NCBI RefSeq assembly: GCF_964355755.1
Contig: NC_092672.1
Location: 20,954,501 to 21,018,500 of the forward strand
Direction of reading: 5' to 3'
From: Antedon mediterranea
Lineage: Eukaryota > Echinodermata > Crinoidea > Comatulida > Antedonidae
Length of the DNA: 64,000 bases
In this document: one piece after another, positions 37,734-48,205 of the stretch
Numbering within the stretch: position 1 is the first letter of the stretch
Layout: each line of letters opens with the position of its first letter
Made by a program: the position numbers and the translations under genes
Notes under the pieces: generated by a model
Seen by the model: only the letters and a program-made list of their open reading frames with translations
Told to the model about the DNA's origin: nothing
Database searches by the model: none

Positions 37734-37892
37734 GGAGAAATGTATGAACATCGAATGACAAATCTTGACTTCATTCTGTTTTGGATTCGTTCAGTTTTTG
37801 TAAATGTAAGAAAAGGACAAAATAACAAGATAATGCTAATTGGTACACATTATGAGAGCCTTGGTAAAACTGAACAAGAAAGACAACAAAGG
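37734..37892 (+). CDS. ROC GTPase exon with G4-like motif
   Basis: A 159-nt phase-0 exon has a TTGTTTAG acceptor and a GTACAT donor. It encodes LDFILFWIRSVFVNV (the helix before G4), then KIMLIGTHYESLGKTEQERQ. GTHYE stands where ROC domains have the G4 motif, usually GTHxD or GTKxD. The final aspartate, which reads the guanine base, is replaced by glutamate, so nucleotide specificity could be altered. Confidence 0.82.
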
Positions 37893-38318
37893 GTACATAC
37901 TGTATATCATCACATTTCCTTTTAAACAGTACAAAATTGTATATTGTCATTAATTCATTGGAAACAATATGTAGTTTCATCACTAACATTAGCAATCATG
38001 TATGATTGTTTTATACGTCATGTCATGAGCATACTACTGTACTGTGCTGGCTTATGATTAACTTAACTTAATTTTATTTGTCATTTGGATATAATAAAAC
38101 AAATAAAAGGGTATACAAATATCTATGATTTAGCAAACATTTTGAATTTGTTTTCTTATATTGGTATAATTATACAATGTATACTGGGTAAGTAAATACG
38201 TAACATAACTTAAATGAAACACTTTTTGCACTTTACAAAAGGGGTTGGGGTTGGCTAAGCACACTCTAAATCTTCCCCTGACATAAGTATAATTCCAATA
38301 TGATGTTATTTATTTTAG

Positions 38319-38588
38319 GTAAAAGAAATAGAGAATATACTTTGGAAAGCCCTGGAAGGAAAACCATTTGAGGACATGGTGTATCAAGGAGAGGTATTTA
38401 CAATAGAAAACAGTGTCTCATTTGATAAGAGCGGTGCTTCTAAAATCATCCTCCAAATACAAGAATTAGTCCAGATGATGATTCTTACTTTTCCTATCAA
38501 ATGGCTGCAAGTAATGCAGGAAATACAGCTAAGAAAAAAGGAAAAGGAAAGAAAAGGGGAAAAACTACTGTATCTACCAACGTCTGAG
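38319..38588 (+). CDS. End of ROC and start of COR domain
   Basis: A 270-nt phase-0 exon has an ATTTTAG acceptor and a GTTAGA donor. It begins with a helix (VKEIENILWKAL), then GEVFTIENSV, a late ROC strand. Next come KIILQIQELV and FPIKWLQVMQEIQLRKK, the characteristic start of COR (xPxxWLxxE). A lysine/glutamate-rich stretch (about residues 70-80) precedes LPTSE. COR mediates dimerisation and GTPase cycling in ROCO proteins. Confidence 0.82.
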
Positions 38589-38963
38589 GTTAGAAATATA
38601 TTTTTCTTTCTTTCAGCTTGATCTCAATTATATATATTTACAGTTTAGTCATGTAAAACAATAACCAGTTACATTCGTTTAGACTAAATATTAGTTGAGG
38701 AAAATACATAGTTGATTGTTTAAAACAACTATCATTATAACCATCTTTTAAAAGTGTATAGGAAACAAGTTGGCTTATTGTTGGTAGAAATTTTGCCCAT
38801 GAGGGTATAATGTTAAACTTGCTTTATTTGTCAATGTTTATTGACTGTTTATGACGAATGTCATCGGTAACAGAACGGTGTAATTTTAGTTTTTTTTATT
38901 TTTATTTTTTTTAAATGTTATTTATTGTACATCCAACAGTGTAAACACCAATTACAGGATGAA

Positions 38964-38967
<4 letters not shown>

Positions 38968-39053
<86 letters not shown>
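38968..39053. repeat. (AT)n microsatellite
   Basis: A nearly pure TA dinucleotide run of about 85 bases lies in the intron upstream of the split COR exon. It is a likely site of polymorphism and assembly error. Confidence 0.95.
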
Positions 39054-39054
<1 letters not shown>

Positions 39055-39402
39055 AACTATATAACAATTAGAATCATATTAATAACATTAATAAAATAAT
39101 TTAAAATTTAAAATTATTTAAAATTATCTAACCAACTTATGATAGACTTATGATAGACTTATGGTAGACAACATACCAAAATGCCATTGTAACATTGTTC
39201 AGAAATACAAAATGATTTAATAAGTTTCAAATTTCAATTCTAACCCTTTCATGACTATGAAAAAAGATGTCCTTCTAGTAGCTTTTAGTATTATTTCCAA
39301 TATGATGTTTAACAAACACAGTAGCACAAATTACAATATTGGTTAAACTCCCAACTTTTAGAATTTAATTTTATTTAATTGTTATGTTTATTTGCTTTCT
39401 AG

Positions 39403-39437
39403 ATAAATGATTTACTTGTCCGTTGTAAGATAATCAA
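39403..39437 (+). pseudogene. Truncated duplicate of the COR exon 5' end
   Basis: The first 35 bases match the start of the real COR exon at 41103 (INDLLVRCKIIN) and keep its TTTCTAG acceptor. The sequence is then cut by a Helitron-like element at 39438. About 290-320 bases of upstream intron are duplicated with it. Used as an exon, it would read into transposon sequence. Confidence 0.85.
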
Positions 39438-40824
39438 TATCTAGAATTTTTACTCGATGGTATATAAAGTTGGTTCGTACTTTCGGTACTTATTTTAACC
39501 ATCTGATGTAACCCTGTTTACTAATTAAATTAAGTTCGATAATTAGTTATTGACGATTACAACGAATTTAGGTTCAACGATTTGCCCCAAATAGGGGTGT
39601 TTTTTCCGATCGTGGTATACACTGTCTAATGAATGTCCATGGAAAAATACCCGCACACAATAATACGAGGATGCTTCGCATTTTCCTATCTCCTCCTACG
39701 ATACTTATTTTTGATAGCTGAAAACCGGTTGAACAGCTCGAGTACAGCATCATAATGTTGAAGACAGGCCGATTTTCTTTAAAAAAATACTATTTTGATA
39801 GATTTAATATACATTTATACAACTGTTTTGATCTGCGATAAATGGTACATTCCAATCTCTGTTCCACAAGTGTCTATTCCCTCAGGCGTCGTAAAGACAA
39901 GTACCGTACAGTCATAACAGAAATTCGATCCATTTTATCCAATCTGTGTGCTGCAGAGGTTGGATATAGGTTTTTTTTTAACGGATAATGAGCTAGCCTT
40001 TCCAGTCGCCGTCTATTAAATAATCATCTTTATTATTGCAGTTAAACCACCACCCACACCACCACCCTCCCCCTCACTGGCATGAGTAGCGTTGTAAAGC
40101 CAGTAGAGGACAGGCCTACAGTACAAAGGATCACATACCCTAAACGCAGAACAACTTTGGTGGTTAGGAACCAACTTAAGTATGAATTGGATCTAAGAAA
40201 CAATTGAAAACCATTAAGTTGAGTTAGATAATTTAATATTTATTGACGATTAAATCGAATTTATGATTTGCCCCGTATAGGAGTGGTTTTCACAAATTGT
40301 TTTACATTATATAAACATATACAAGTCGTAGGATGTATCGTTACATGTACTGTACTATTTCAATCGACTAGGACGGTGATAGTTTCAACAACGTATTACA
40401 TCGCAATGTTTTACTGTGTTTAGTGGTATATTATTTGTAAAACATAAAACAATTAATATTTCGTTACTACATGGATAAAGAATATATTTAAAAATTGTTC
40501 CTCTTTGCACCCATCCTCTTTCCCATCCCTCAACCCTAATGTTACATACAAAACACAAATTAAGTTTGTTTAAATTTGACTTAAACAATTGGTCTCATTT
40601 TGTGACAAGTTTCTCTTTCGGAAGTAATTCCCAGGGTGCTAATTTTAGTTCAGTACAGAAATCACAGTGTCTATTTATTCGTTCCTGTAAACGACATGTA
40701 TTATTGTCCTGCGGTACGTACATTTGAAATCGCCAGTTTTTTAACGCTGAAATTATTATGTATTCGAGAACCATCTGTGGGCACGACCTAGATGGTACGC
40801 GAGCGAAGCGAGCGTACCATCTAG
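39438..40824 (+). mobile_element. Helitron-like non-autonomous element, 5'-truncated
   Basis: The body matches the elements at 6215 and 11601. It lacks the first 45 or so bases of the 5' end. The 3' end has the palindrome formed by CTAGATGGTACGC and its inverse GCGTACCATCTAG (40787-40824), ending in CTAG before TT. The two flanks are direct copies of each other (about 39112-39437 and 40825-41138). Confidence 0.75.
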
Positions 40825-41102
40825 TTATTTAAATTTATCTAACCAACTTATGATAGACTTATGGTAGACAACATACCAAAATGCCATTGTAACATTGTTC
40901 AGAAATACAAAATGATTTAATAAGTTTCAAATTTCAATTCTAACCCTTTCATGACTATGAAAAAAGATGTCCTTCTAGTAGCTTTTAGTATTATTTCCAA
41001 TATGATGTTTAACAAACACAGTAGCACAAATTACAATATTGGTTAAACTCCCAACTTTTAGAATTTAATTTTATTTAATTGTTATGTTTATATGCTTTCT
41101 AG

Positions 41103-41288
41103 ATAAATGATTTACTTGTCCGTTGTAAGATAATCAATAAGAAAGTGCTTCTTGAGTACTTACATGACATCGGCGAGATATTGTTCTACCCAGATGACAA
41201 GATCCTCAAAGAAATAATTGTAATAGATTTGATGGGAGTAGTTGACAAGTTTAAAACAATCATCACAGTTATTGATCCCAAGCTTCAG
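41103..41288 (+). CDS. COR domain exon (intact copy)
   Basis: A 186-nt phase-0 exon has a TTTCTAG acceptor and a GTTAGT donor. It encodes INDLLVRCKIIN, then the COR hallmark LLEYLHDIGEILFYPDDKIL, then IVIDLMGVVDKFKTIIT, which matches the family pattern xVILDPQWLxDVFKxxIT. A methionine-glycine replaces the usual Pro-Gln-Trp. Its first 35 bases are duplicated upstream at 39403. Confidence 0.88.
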
Positions 41289-41546
41289 GTTAGTAATATA
41301 TGCACTATACTTTTGTGAATAATCTGACATAAACATTGTGATTATGTTTTTATGTGATGAATTTAGCTTCAAAATGTAATGTCTACCACAAAGAGAACTT
41401 TTTGTCCTGGAGCCTAATATATCCACTGTCACCATAATGGAAGTTAATGAATTTTAAAATAGAATCAAATTTATTCAAATTTACACCTTGTTTAATTTTA
41501 CTACTGTATATTCTAATACATAAAGCAAATATGCTTGTGCATTACA

Positions 41547-42437
41547 GTAGAACCCCTATTAAAGAGGACACCACATAATGTGGACCCAACAAAGTGTGAT
41601 CCCTTTAATAGAGGTTAGTTGTAGAACCCCTATTAAAGAGGACACCACATAATGTGGACCCAACAAAGTGGAATCCCTTTAATAGAGGTTAGTTGTAGAA
41701 CCCCTATTAAAGAGGACACCACATAATGTCGACCCAACAAAGTGGGATCCCTTTAATAGAGGTTAGTTGTAGAACCCCTATTAAAGAGGACATCACATAA
41801 TGTGGACCCAACAAAGTGTGATCCCTTTAATAGAGCTTAGTTGTAGAACCCCTATTAAAGAGGACACCACATAATGTGGACCCAACAAAGTGTGATCTCT
41901 TTAATAGAGCTTAGTTGTAGAACCCCTATTAAAGAGGACACCACATAATGTCGACCCAACAAAGTGGGATCCCTTTAATAGAGGTTAGTTGTAGAACCCT
42001 TATTAAAGAGGACACCACATAATGTGGACCCAACAAAGTGGGATCCCTTTAATAGAGCTTAGTTGTAGAACCTCTATTAAAGAGGACACCACATAATGTC
42101 GACCCAACAAAGTGGGATCCCTTTAATAGAGGTTAGTTGCAGAACCCCTATTAAAGAGAACATCACATAATGTGGACCCAACAAAGTGGGATCCCTTTAA
42201 TAGAGGTTAGTTGTAGAACCCCTATTAAAGAGGACACCACATAATGTGGACCCAACAAAGTGGGATCCCTTTAATAGAGCTTAGTTGTAGAACCCCTATT
42301 AAAGAGGACACCACATAATGTCGACCCAACAAAGTGGGATCCCTTTAATAGAGGTTAGTTGTAGAACCCCTATTAAAGAGGACACCACATAATGTGGACC
42401 CAACAAAGTGTGATCCCTTTAATAGAGGTTAGTCGTA
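41547..42437. repeat. 74-bp tandem array, about 12 copies
   Basis: The unit starts GTAGAACCCCTATTAAAGAG and ends near CTTTAATAGAGGTTAGTT, with a period of 74 bases at 41547, 41621, 41695, 41769 and on. Each unit has inverted arms (CCTATTAAAG and CTTTAATAGAGG) that could form a hairpin. Variants alternate (GTGGACC or GTCGACC; GAGGTT or GAGCTT), so copies were amplified in groups. The array is intronic, inside the COR-coding region. Confidence 0.95.
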
Positions 42438-43930
42438 GTTGTAAATGGTATAATTGTTTATTTCGGGAGAAGATATCAACAAATTAGTAATTCTTCGTAC
42501 TATGGTTTCTGTTTTACAAACGAATGTTAATTTTATATAATATTTTTTAACAACATATTTCTTCACAATCATGTGTCAATTTTGAGAAATCATCGATTGA
42601 TTTTGGTACTCTATTTTGATATACATCGCGATGTATCGGCGTGAGTGATGTTGGTTCCGCAAAGGAAACATGTTCAAAATTTATCTGCAACATCCAAAAA
42701 TCTGTACCACCTGATTGTACTTCACCAATCATAGTATGATTACAGATTGAGGAATCCCCTAAAACGCACGGAGTGCAGCAGTTTAAGTGTGTAAAAAATC
42801 AACACAAATGTATCCTTCGCGAGTCGAGGAATTTTGGTTTATTTTGCTGCTTACAAACGTTGTAAACGGACATTTTTAGTGAAAGAAGAAGATATGCTTG
42901 TTTGAAAATTGTTTCCTGCTCAACATGGTGTATGATTATGGTTTGTTAGAAACACAGTTTAGAGAAAATAAGAGGCCAAACAAAAGATAGCTAGCCTAGC
43001 GCCAATGTCCTATCTAGGCTCTAGCTTAGCTAGAGTGTAGTAGGCTACTGACTTTCAATATACTTCCCAGCTAGATTAGGACTGAGGGGTAGCAACATAC
43101 TACTCTAGGCTAATAATGCTAAATGTCTAATAACGGCAGTCAAACCGACAATTATAAACAGATGATTAATATTTGCAAGAAAACCATACAAAACTTTTCG
43201 TAATAGTGCTAGGCCCATGTTGAAAACCTAGTTAGGCTAAACAAAACCAGGCTACATTTGGGTGGCATGGTCTGAGTCCTTGGTATCTAGGGCCTATATA
43301 TGTTTACCACACTATTTTTCAATTCGATTTCAATCAGCTTTTATTATTTCACAACAAAAAAAAGCTATAGCTTTTAGTATTAAAAAGTAGATGAACATAT
43401 GAAATATCTACATTTGGGTGGCATGGTCTGAGTTCTTGGTATCTAGGGCCTATATATGTTTACCGCAGCGCACTATTTTTCAATTCGATTTCAATCAGCT
43501 TTTATTATTAAAAAGTAGATGAAGATATGAAATATAACACAATTCAGCCTATTTTTCTTCTTGGAAATTAATACTTAAATTATGTAATTAATGGATAATT
43601 TATTACAGTTGTTTTCCCATTATTTTATATGATTTTACTGATTCGTACTTTACTGTCATTATTTTTACATCTTTGTACTGTGTATAACTGTATATATATA
43701 TATATATATATAAATATACATTTATATTGACTACCAAAATTTAAGTTTCAGTATTAACCACCATTTAAGCTCTTTTTTAGTTTCATTCCAAAATTGTTTA
43801 TATCTCTACCAAGCTACCTTCTTTGTTTTCTACTCTTATTCAGACTCCACCCGGTCTCCTTTTGTTGTATTTCTTTTATTCCTGTCACCCAGGCAGCACT
43901 TGCCAGCTCTTATACTATGATATTATCCAA
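42438..43930. other. Intron sequence with a local duplication and short (TA)n
   Basis: No coding exon with good splice borders was found. A segment of about 95 bases beginning CTACATTTGGGTGGCATGGT occurs at about 43251 and again at about 43409. A short TA run lies at about 43692-43712. Short open frames here have no recognisable similarity. Confidence 0.6.
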
Positions 43931-44110
43931 ATTCCTTCACTTGCACTGATGAAGGGCTAGTGTTGCCTGAAAGCTCTGCTAACTTTTCTGGCTGCTTACT
44001 TTATCGTTTTGATTTAGCTTTTCGCTTTTATTTTTTGTATCTCCATTGAGATCCAGCCACTGATACCCACAGCATTGTCATTTTTTCAGTTATTTGCCTT
44101 TGGATTTAAA
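43931..44110 (+). mobile_element. Possible Penelope-like element fragment with hammerhead-like core
   Basis: Positions 43946-43972 read CTGATGA, a short pairable stem with loop, then GAAA. This is the conserved core order of a hammerhead ribozyme, as known from Penelope-like retroelements. The surrounding T-rich sequence is non-coding. No Penelope reverse transcriptase is visible nearby, so the assignment rests on this motif only. Confidence 0.35.
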
Positions 44111-44338
44111 TAAACATTGAAATATACATAGAAATTCATTAATAAAAGTACCAATACATGTTCAAATAATATTTCACATCATTTTTGTAACTGAACAAGC
44201 CAAAATGGCCACCATTATGCCCAAAATGGCTGCCATTTTATCCAATATGACCACCATTTAATCTAAATGGCCACATATATCAATCAAATATTTAGGAAGC
44301 TAAAAATGGCCAAAACTTCAAAATTATCTATTCGTACC

Positions 44339-44918
44339 CTGGATGGTACGCTCGCGTACTGGTATCCAGGGGTTCCCACAGATGGTTCTAGAATACAATA
44401 GAACCCACCGGGAACACCCGACACTATTTCTAATCTAAGCATTTGTCTATTTACTGAGGAATTTGAAGCTTCAAATACAGATTGGAATGTTCCATTCATC
44501 ACAAATCAATACATTTGGAAACGTATATTAAATCTATCAAAATTGTATTTTTTAAAGAAAATCTGCCTGTCTTCAACATTATGATGCAGCTATTAAAAAC
44601 AATTATCGTAAGAGGAGATAGGAAAATGCAAAGCATCCTTATTATTATTATTGTGTGCAGGTATTTTTCAAGATGGACATCCATTAGACAGTGTATACCA
44701 CAATCGGAAAACACCCCTATTTAGGGCAAATTGTTGAACCTAAATTTGTTTTAATTGTCAATAACTAATTATCTAACTCAATTTAATTAGTAAACAGGGT
44801 TCACTTTAGGTGGTTAAAATCAGTACCGAAAATACAAACCAACTTTATATACCATCGAATAAACATTCTAGTAACGCAGATTTACCGAATTTTTCCCTTA
44901 CGTAAATTTATATATAGA
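44339..44918 (-). mobile_element. Helitron-like element, minus strand, internally deleted
   Basis: Read on the minus strand, it starts at 44918 with the same TCTATATATAAATTTACGTA terminus as the element at 6215. It ends at about 44339 in an imperfect form of the same 3' palindrome. At about 580 bases it lacks most of the interior. The hairpin arms have mismatches, so this is an old copy. Confidence 0.75.
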
Positions 44919-45099
44919 AGATCCTGCATCTCAAAATCCCAAAAAGTCTCAAATTGACTAAATAATCTAAATTTTTCACATACAGAATACAATAAATTTA
45001 CAATCCACTTGACTACCCATATCTTAAATATAATAACACTTGGTCAAGTATTAATTTGTAAAGTTATTACTACATAAAAATTGGTCCAGACCTAAAAAG

Positions 45100-45740
45100 G
45101 GCTATAATTGCAGGGCTATATTGCTCGAAATTAACTGGATATTTTGTGGAGAACTTTTGATATAGTGTGGATAACATATTTATTTCACAATATTAACTTT
45201 CAAAATGTAGACCCTGAACGTCGGAACGAAATTCATTTTCTAGGCCTTTTTTCAGCTACTGCTTATGGCCTAAAAAATTAAGTTTGAGAAGGAATTGCAT
45301 TATATATAAAGCATTCGTGTGTTTTGCCATTGTCAGAAATATTTTAAAATTTTTTTCAAAAATATTACTTGCTAAATCATATTTATCATGGGTTAATTGA
45401 GTTGGTGTAATTTTGAATTCATTATGGATTTTAAGATCATCAAAGAATAAGTGGTATTTAAGATCTAGAGAGGTAGTAGAAAACAATTCCCAGAACATGG
45501 ATAGATTATTATTGTTTAGTTCATCTTTAAGGTTCATGAGCATTGGTTGTCTTAAATGCATAAAGTCGTTTGCATTCAAATACGAAATGATATACAGTTT
45601 CCTTTTCATTACAATTACGCAATAAACATATACCTGTATTTTGAGGTGACCGTGCTTCTTTTCTACCTTCAAGTGGTAGTGAATTGGAGCTGAATTTTAG
45701 GCTTGAAGCATGGTAATACACTTATCTAATAGATATGTTT
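45100..45740 (-). mobile_element. LINE 3' ORF fragment, minus strand
   Basis: Two overlapping minus-strand frames (45721-45527 and 45672-45256) together resemble the C-terminal zinc-knuckle part of a non-LTR retrotransposon. They show CLLRNCNEKETVYHFVFEC, then in the other frame LYIISYLNANDFMHLRQPM. The family pattern is C-x-x-C, Glu, His and Cys, followed by Tyr-x-x-x-Arg. A frameshift joins the two, so the copy is dead. It sits in the COR intron. Confidence 0.5.
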
Positions 45741-45829
45741 CTAATTTTGGAGAGGTTTTAGTGACCAGAAGAATAGTAATTACTTTGTTGCATTGACAAT
45801 TTACACTTTTGTGCTTTTCTTTTTTTTAG

Positions 45830-45985
45830 CCATCTCTGAAACAGCTTTGGAGAAATTTAAACAAGGGTAAACTAGATGAAGAACTGTTGCGGCATATTTG
45901 GAAGGATGAGTCAGATGAGATGATTATCTTCTTTGTGTCTCTAATGCAAACCTTTGGGTTAATGTGTGAAAAAAGGAGTAAAGAG
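45830..45985 (+). CDS. COR domain exon
   Basis: A 156-nt phase-0 exon has a TTTTTTTAG acceptor and a GTATTT donor. It encodes PSLKQLWRNLNKGKLDEELL, RHIWKDE and FFVSLMQTFGLMCEKRSKE. This is the middle of COR, where a short helical region (GxLxxxxLxxIW) precedes a helix ending in FxLC. Confidence 0.85.
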
Positions 45986-46071
45986 GTATTTACATTTTAT
46001 TTTAAATATTCAATTCAATTATTTTTTAATATATTCCATCTACTACTCATGTTCTATTTTTTTTTCTATAG

Positions 46072-46353
46072 AATGTTGGACGAACGTTCTATGTTCTTTC
46101 ACGCCTAAAGCCCCTACGTGATGATACAGAGGCTGTTGAATATGAAGAGAAGCGTGCTGTTTCTCTCTTTCATGACTTTGATGGCTACCTTCCAGATGAT
46201 CTCTTTCAACGTGTTGCGATTAAATTTATCGAGGAATTTCAAATGGAAGATATTGAGCCTACATTATCTTACGAGCATGTAGAACTGAACATTGATGGCC
46301 ATCATCTTGTCATTCTAAATGTAGCTACCATCAACAATTGCCGTTTGTTCCAG
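46072..46353 (+). CDS. COR domain exon, C-terminal half
   Basis: A 282-nt phase-0 exon of 94 residues has a TTTCTATAG acceptor and a GTAAAC donor. It opens with TFYVLSRLKP, corresponding to the COR strand usually written YLVPSLLP. FDGYLPDDLFQRVAIKFIEE follows, equivalent to the family motif FLPxGLFxRLxV. A beta-rich region (LNIDGHHLVILNV) completes the domain. Confidence 0.85.
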
Positions 46354-46602
46354 GTAAACTTGATAATGCAATCATGCCTTGAATGCCAGTAAAATCACAA
46401 GTATTATATTGGGCGATTGTTCTTATGTTGTTTATTATATGTTTATTAAACCATTTCTTTGTTTTTGTTGGTCACCACTTCTGGATATAACAGATATTAA
46501 AATATACACTGTCAGTAACTTTAAATTTCCTTGGTTTATTGCCATTTCTGGAATGATATCAGTAGTAATCACTTTGGAATTGATTTGTTTTTTATATTGC
46601 AG

Positions 46603-46692
46603 ACAACAATTGTCAGAACGACAATCATGAAAACAGAATCAGGAAGCAGCTCATCTGAAGATGATGATCCACAACCTAGCATCTGTAAGAAG
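46603..46692 (+). CDS. Acidic linker exon after COR
   Basis: A 90-nt phase-0 exon has a TTGCAG acceptor and a GTAAGC donor. It encodes TTIVRTTIMKTE followed by SGSSSSEDDDPQPSICKK. The serine-aspartate stretch looks disordered and has acidic sites of the kind phosphorylated by CK2-type kinases, which is only an inference from composition. Confidence 0.75.
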
Positions 46693-46919
46693 GTAAGCTA
46701 TAAGTACCAAATAAACTATAATACTTTATGCTACATTTAATTAGCACAAACTTTGAATTTCATTAGGGTGTTGATTTTACAATGTTATCTATGCCTAGTA
46801 TAATTTACTTACTTGATAATATTTGTCAGTGTAAATTTATAAGCTCCGTGAATCTGGGTTGTTTTTGAATGATTATAAATGTCTGTGTAAATATGTAATA
46901 TAAGCTTGTTTATTCTTGA

Positions 46920-47145
46920 AAGGGCGTGTGGCGCAGTGTGTTGGAGGTTGGACTATTGATTGTGAGATCCTTGGTTCAAATCCCTACACCCAGGTGTACA
47001 AATGGGTACCTACAGTAGTAAGCTGCATTATGGGAGTATGTTTCCATAAGTGTTTGATCCAATAATACAGTGCTTTAAGGTTTCACAACATTAGGTGTTT
47101 TATAAATCCAAGATATAATTATTAGTATTTTTATCTTTAAATCAT
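46920..47145 (+). mobile_element. tRNA-derived SINE
   Basis: A tRNA-like head at about 46924-46992 carries an A-box-like TGGCGCAGTGTG and a consensus B box GGTTCAAATCC at about 46973. A tail with TGCTTTAAGG and TTTTATAAATCC follows, as in deuterostome tRNA-SINEs, ending in an AT-rich stretch. It lies in the intron between the 46603 and 47296 exons. No cloverleaf good enough for a functional tRNA was seen. Confidence 0.7.
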
Positions 47146-47295
47146 TTTAAATGTAGTAAAGTCATTTTATTGAGATTATTTTTTTATATCCTCCATCCAG
47201 GTAATCAATGAGGGCTGCACAGTATTACTTATTTTATTCACAATAATAGTTACTACATATTCTTTAACAATATTTATTATTTTTATTTTTTCTAG

Positions 47296-47512
47296 GTCCT
47301 TAATTTCCTTGAAAAAGAATTGAAAGTTTTAAGTCAGAATGGTGCACGTGGTGTTGAAGTAAAGATGTACATCCGTTGTGCATGTTTAAATAGTGAACGT
47401 ACTCATATGCAGGTTGTTCGCAAATTTGACCAAGATGTGTTGCCATGTAGCAGCAAAGCAATGGACGTGAAACGTTACCGTAAACTGTTTGGAGAAATAA
47501 AAGATGAACAAG
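47296..47512 (+). CDS. Post-COR exon, unrecognised domain
   Basis: A 217-nt exon (phase 0 in, phase 1 out) has a TTTTCTAG acceptor and a GTATAT donor. It encodes a helix (VLNFLEKELKVLSQ), then strand-like VEVKMYIRCACL, then HMQVVRKFDQDVLPC and MDVKRYRKLFGE. The alternation suggests a small folded alpha/beta region following COR. I do not recognise the family. Confidence 0.75.
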
Positions 47513-47701
47513 GTATATGCCTAATAATCCATAATACATATGACATAAAACAAAACAGGCAAACATTCTTATTTTTGTTCTTTAACTAATGATATTCCAA
47601 TCCTCAAATTTTCAGTTGATGCATTTTAACCTTTATCTCTAGTTTTTATTTTACATGTAAAAAATACCTTTGCTTAATGATGTTTTATCATTTGTATTTA
47701 G

Positions 47702-47834
47702 CTTCTATCTCAAAATCTAATACTGACCAACCTTCTTCTATAAAGAAAAGAAAAACCGCTTTAGAAAATTCTTATAATGCGAGTGGCAGCGATGGATGCC
47801 CAATCTTCTTTATCAAAAGTTCAAAGAACTACTG
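47702..47834 (+). CDS. Basic linker exon; 3' joint unresolved
   Basis: It follows the previous exon in phase 1 after a TGTATTTAG acceptor. It encodes ASISKSNTDQPSS, then a basic patch IKKRKT that could be a nuclear signal, then CPIFFIKSSKNYW. The best donor (ACTG, GTAATG) leaves phase 2. That does not match the next visible exon at 49274, which needs phase 1. Read through, the frame meets TAA at 47835-47840, so this may be an alternative protein end. Weaker donors inside the exon (after GCGA or AAAA) would give phase 1. Confidence 0.6.
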
Positions 47835-48205
47835 GTAATGTTTTATGTTGTTGGTTAGCATAATAACAACACCATTTTGTTTTACTCAAGAAATAACTTT
47901 ACTCATTATATTTCTATTATAAAAACTATGCACACAATTTATTTTATTTGCAATTATACACGCCTCCGTGTATCCTTGTCTTTATACACGCCTCAGTGTA
48001 TCCTTTTCTTTTGATTGTTTAATTATGTAAACTGTCCCATTCAGTATTATTTCTATGGAAAAGTAATATTATAGTCAATTCAAATGATTATGATTTTAAC
48101 AACAATTGTGCTTTACTGAATTTATATCATTTAAATTATAAACTTGTGGCTCCCCCCGCAACGAAAACAAGTGTGTTTGAATGCACAACTGTCGTTTGAG
48201 CAGAA

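Noticed and set aside
41547-42437. CRISPR-like array
   Set aside because: Units are contiguous 74-bp tandem copies without unique spacers, in a eukaryotic intron.
42547-42732. 61-codon minus-strand frame after the 74-bp array
   Set aside because: No recognisable domain, no splice context, and a length expected by chance.
46924-46992. Possible tRNA gene on the plus strand
   Set aside because: Boxes A and B are close to consensus, but the cloverleaf is poor and a SINE-like body follows.
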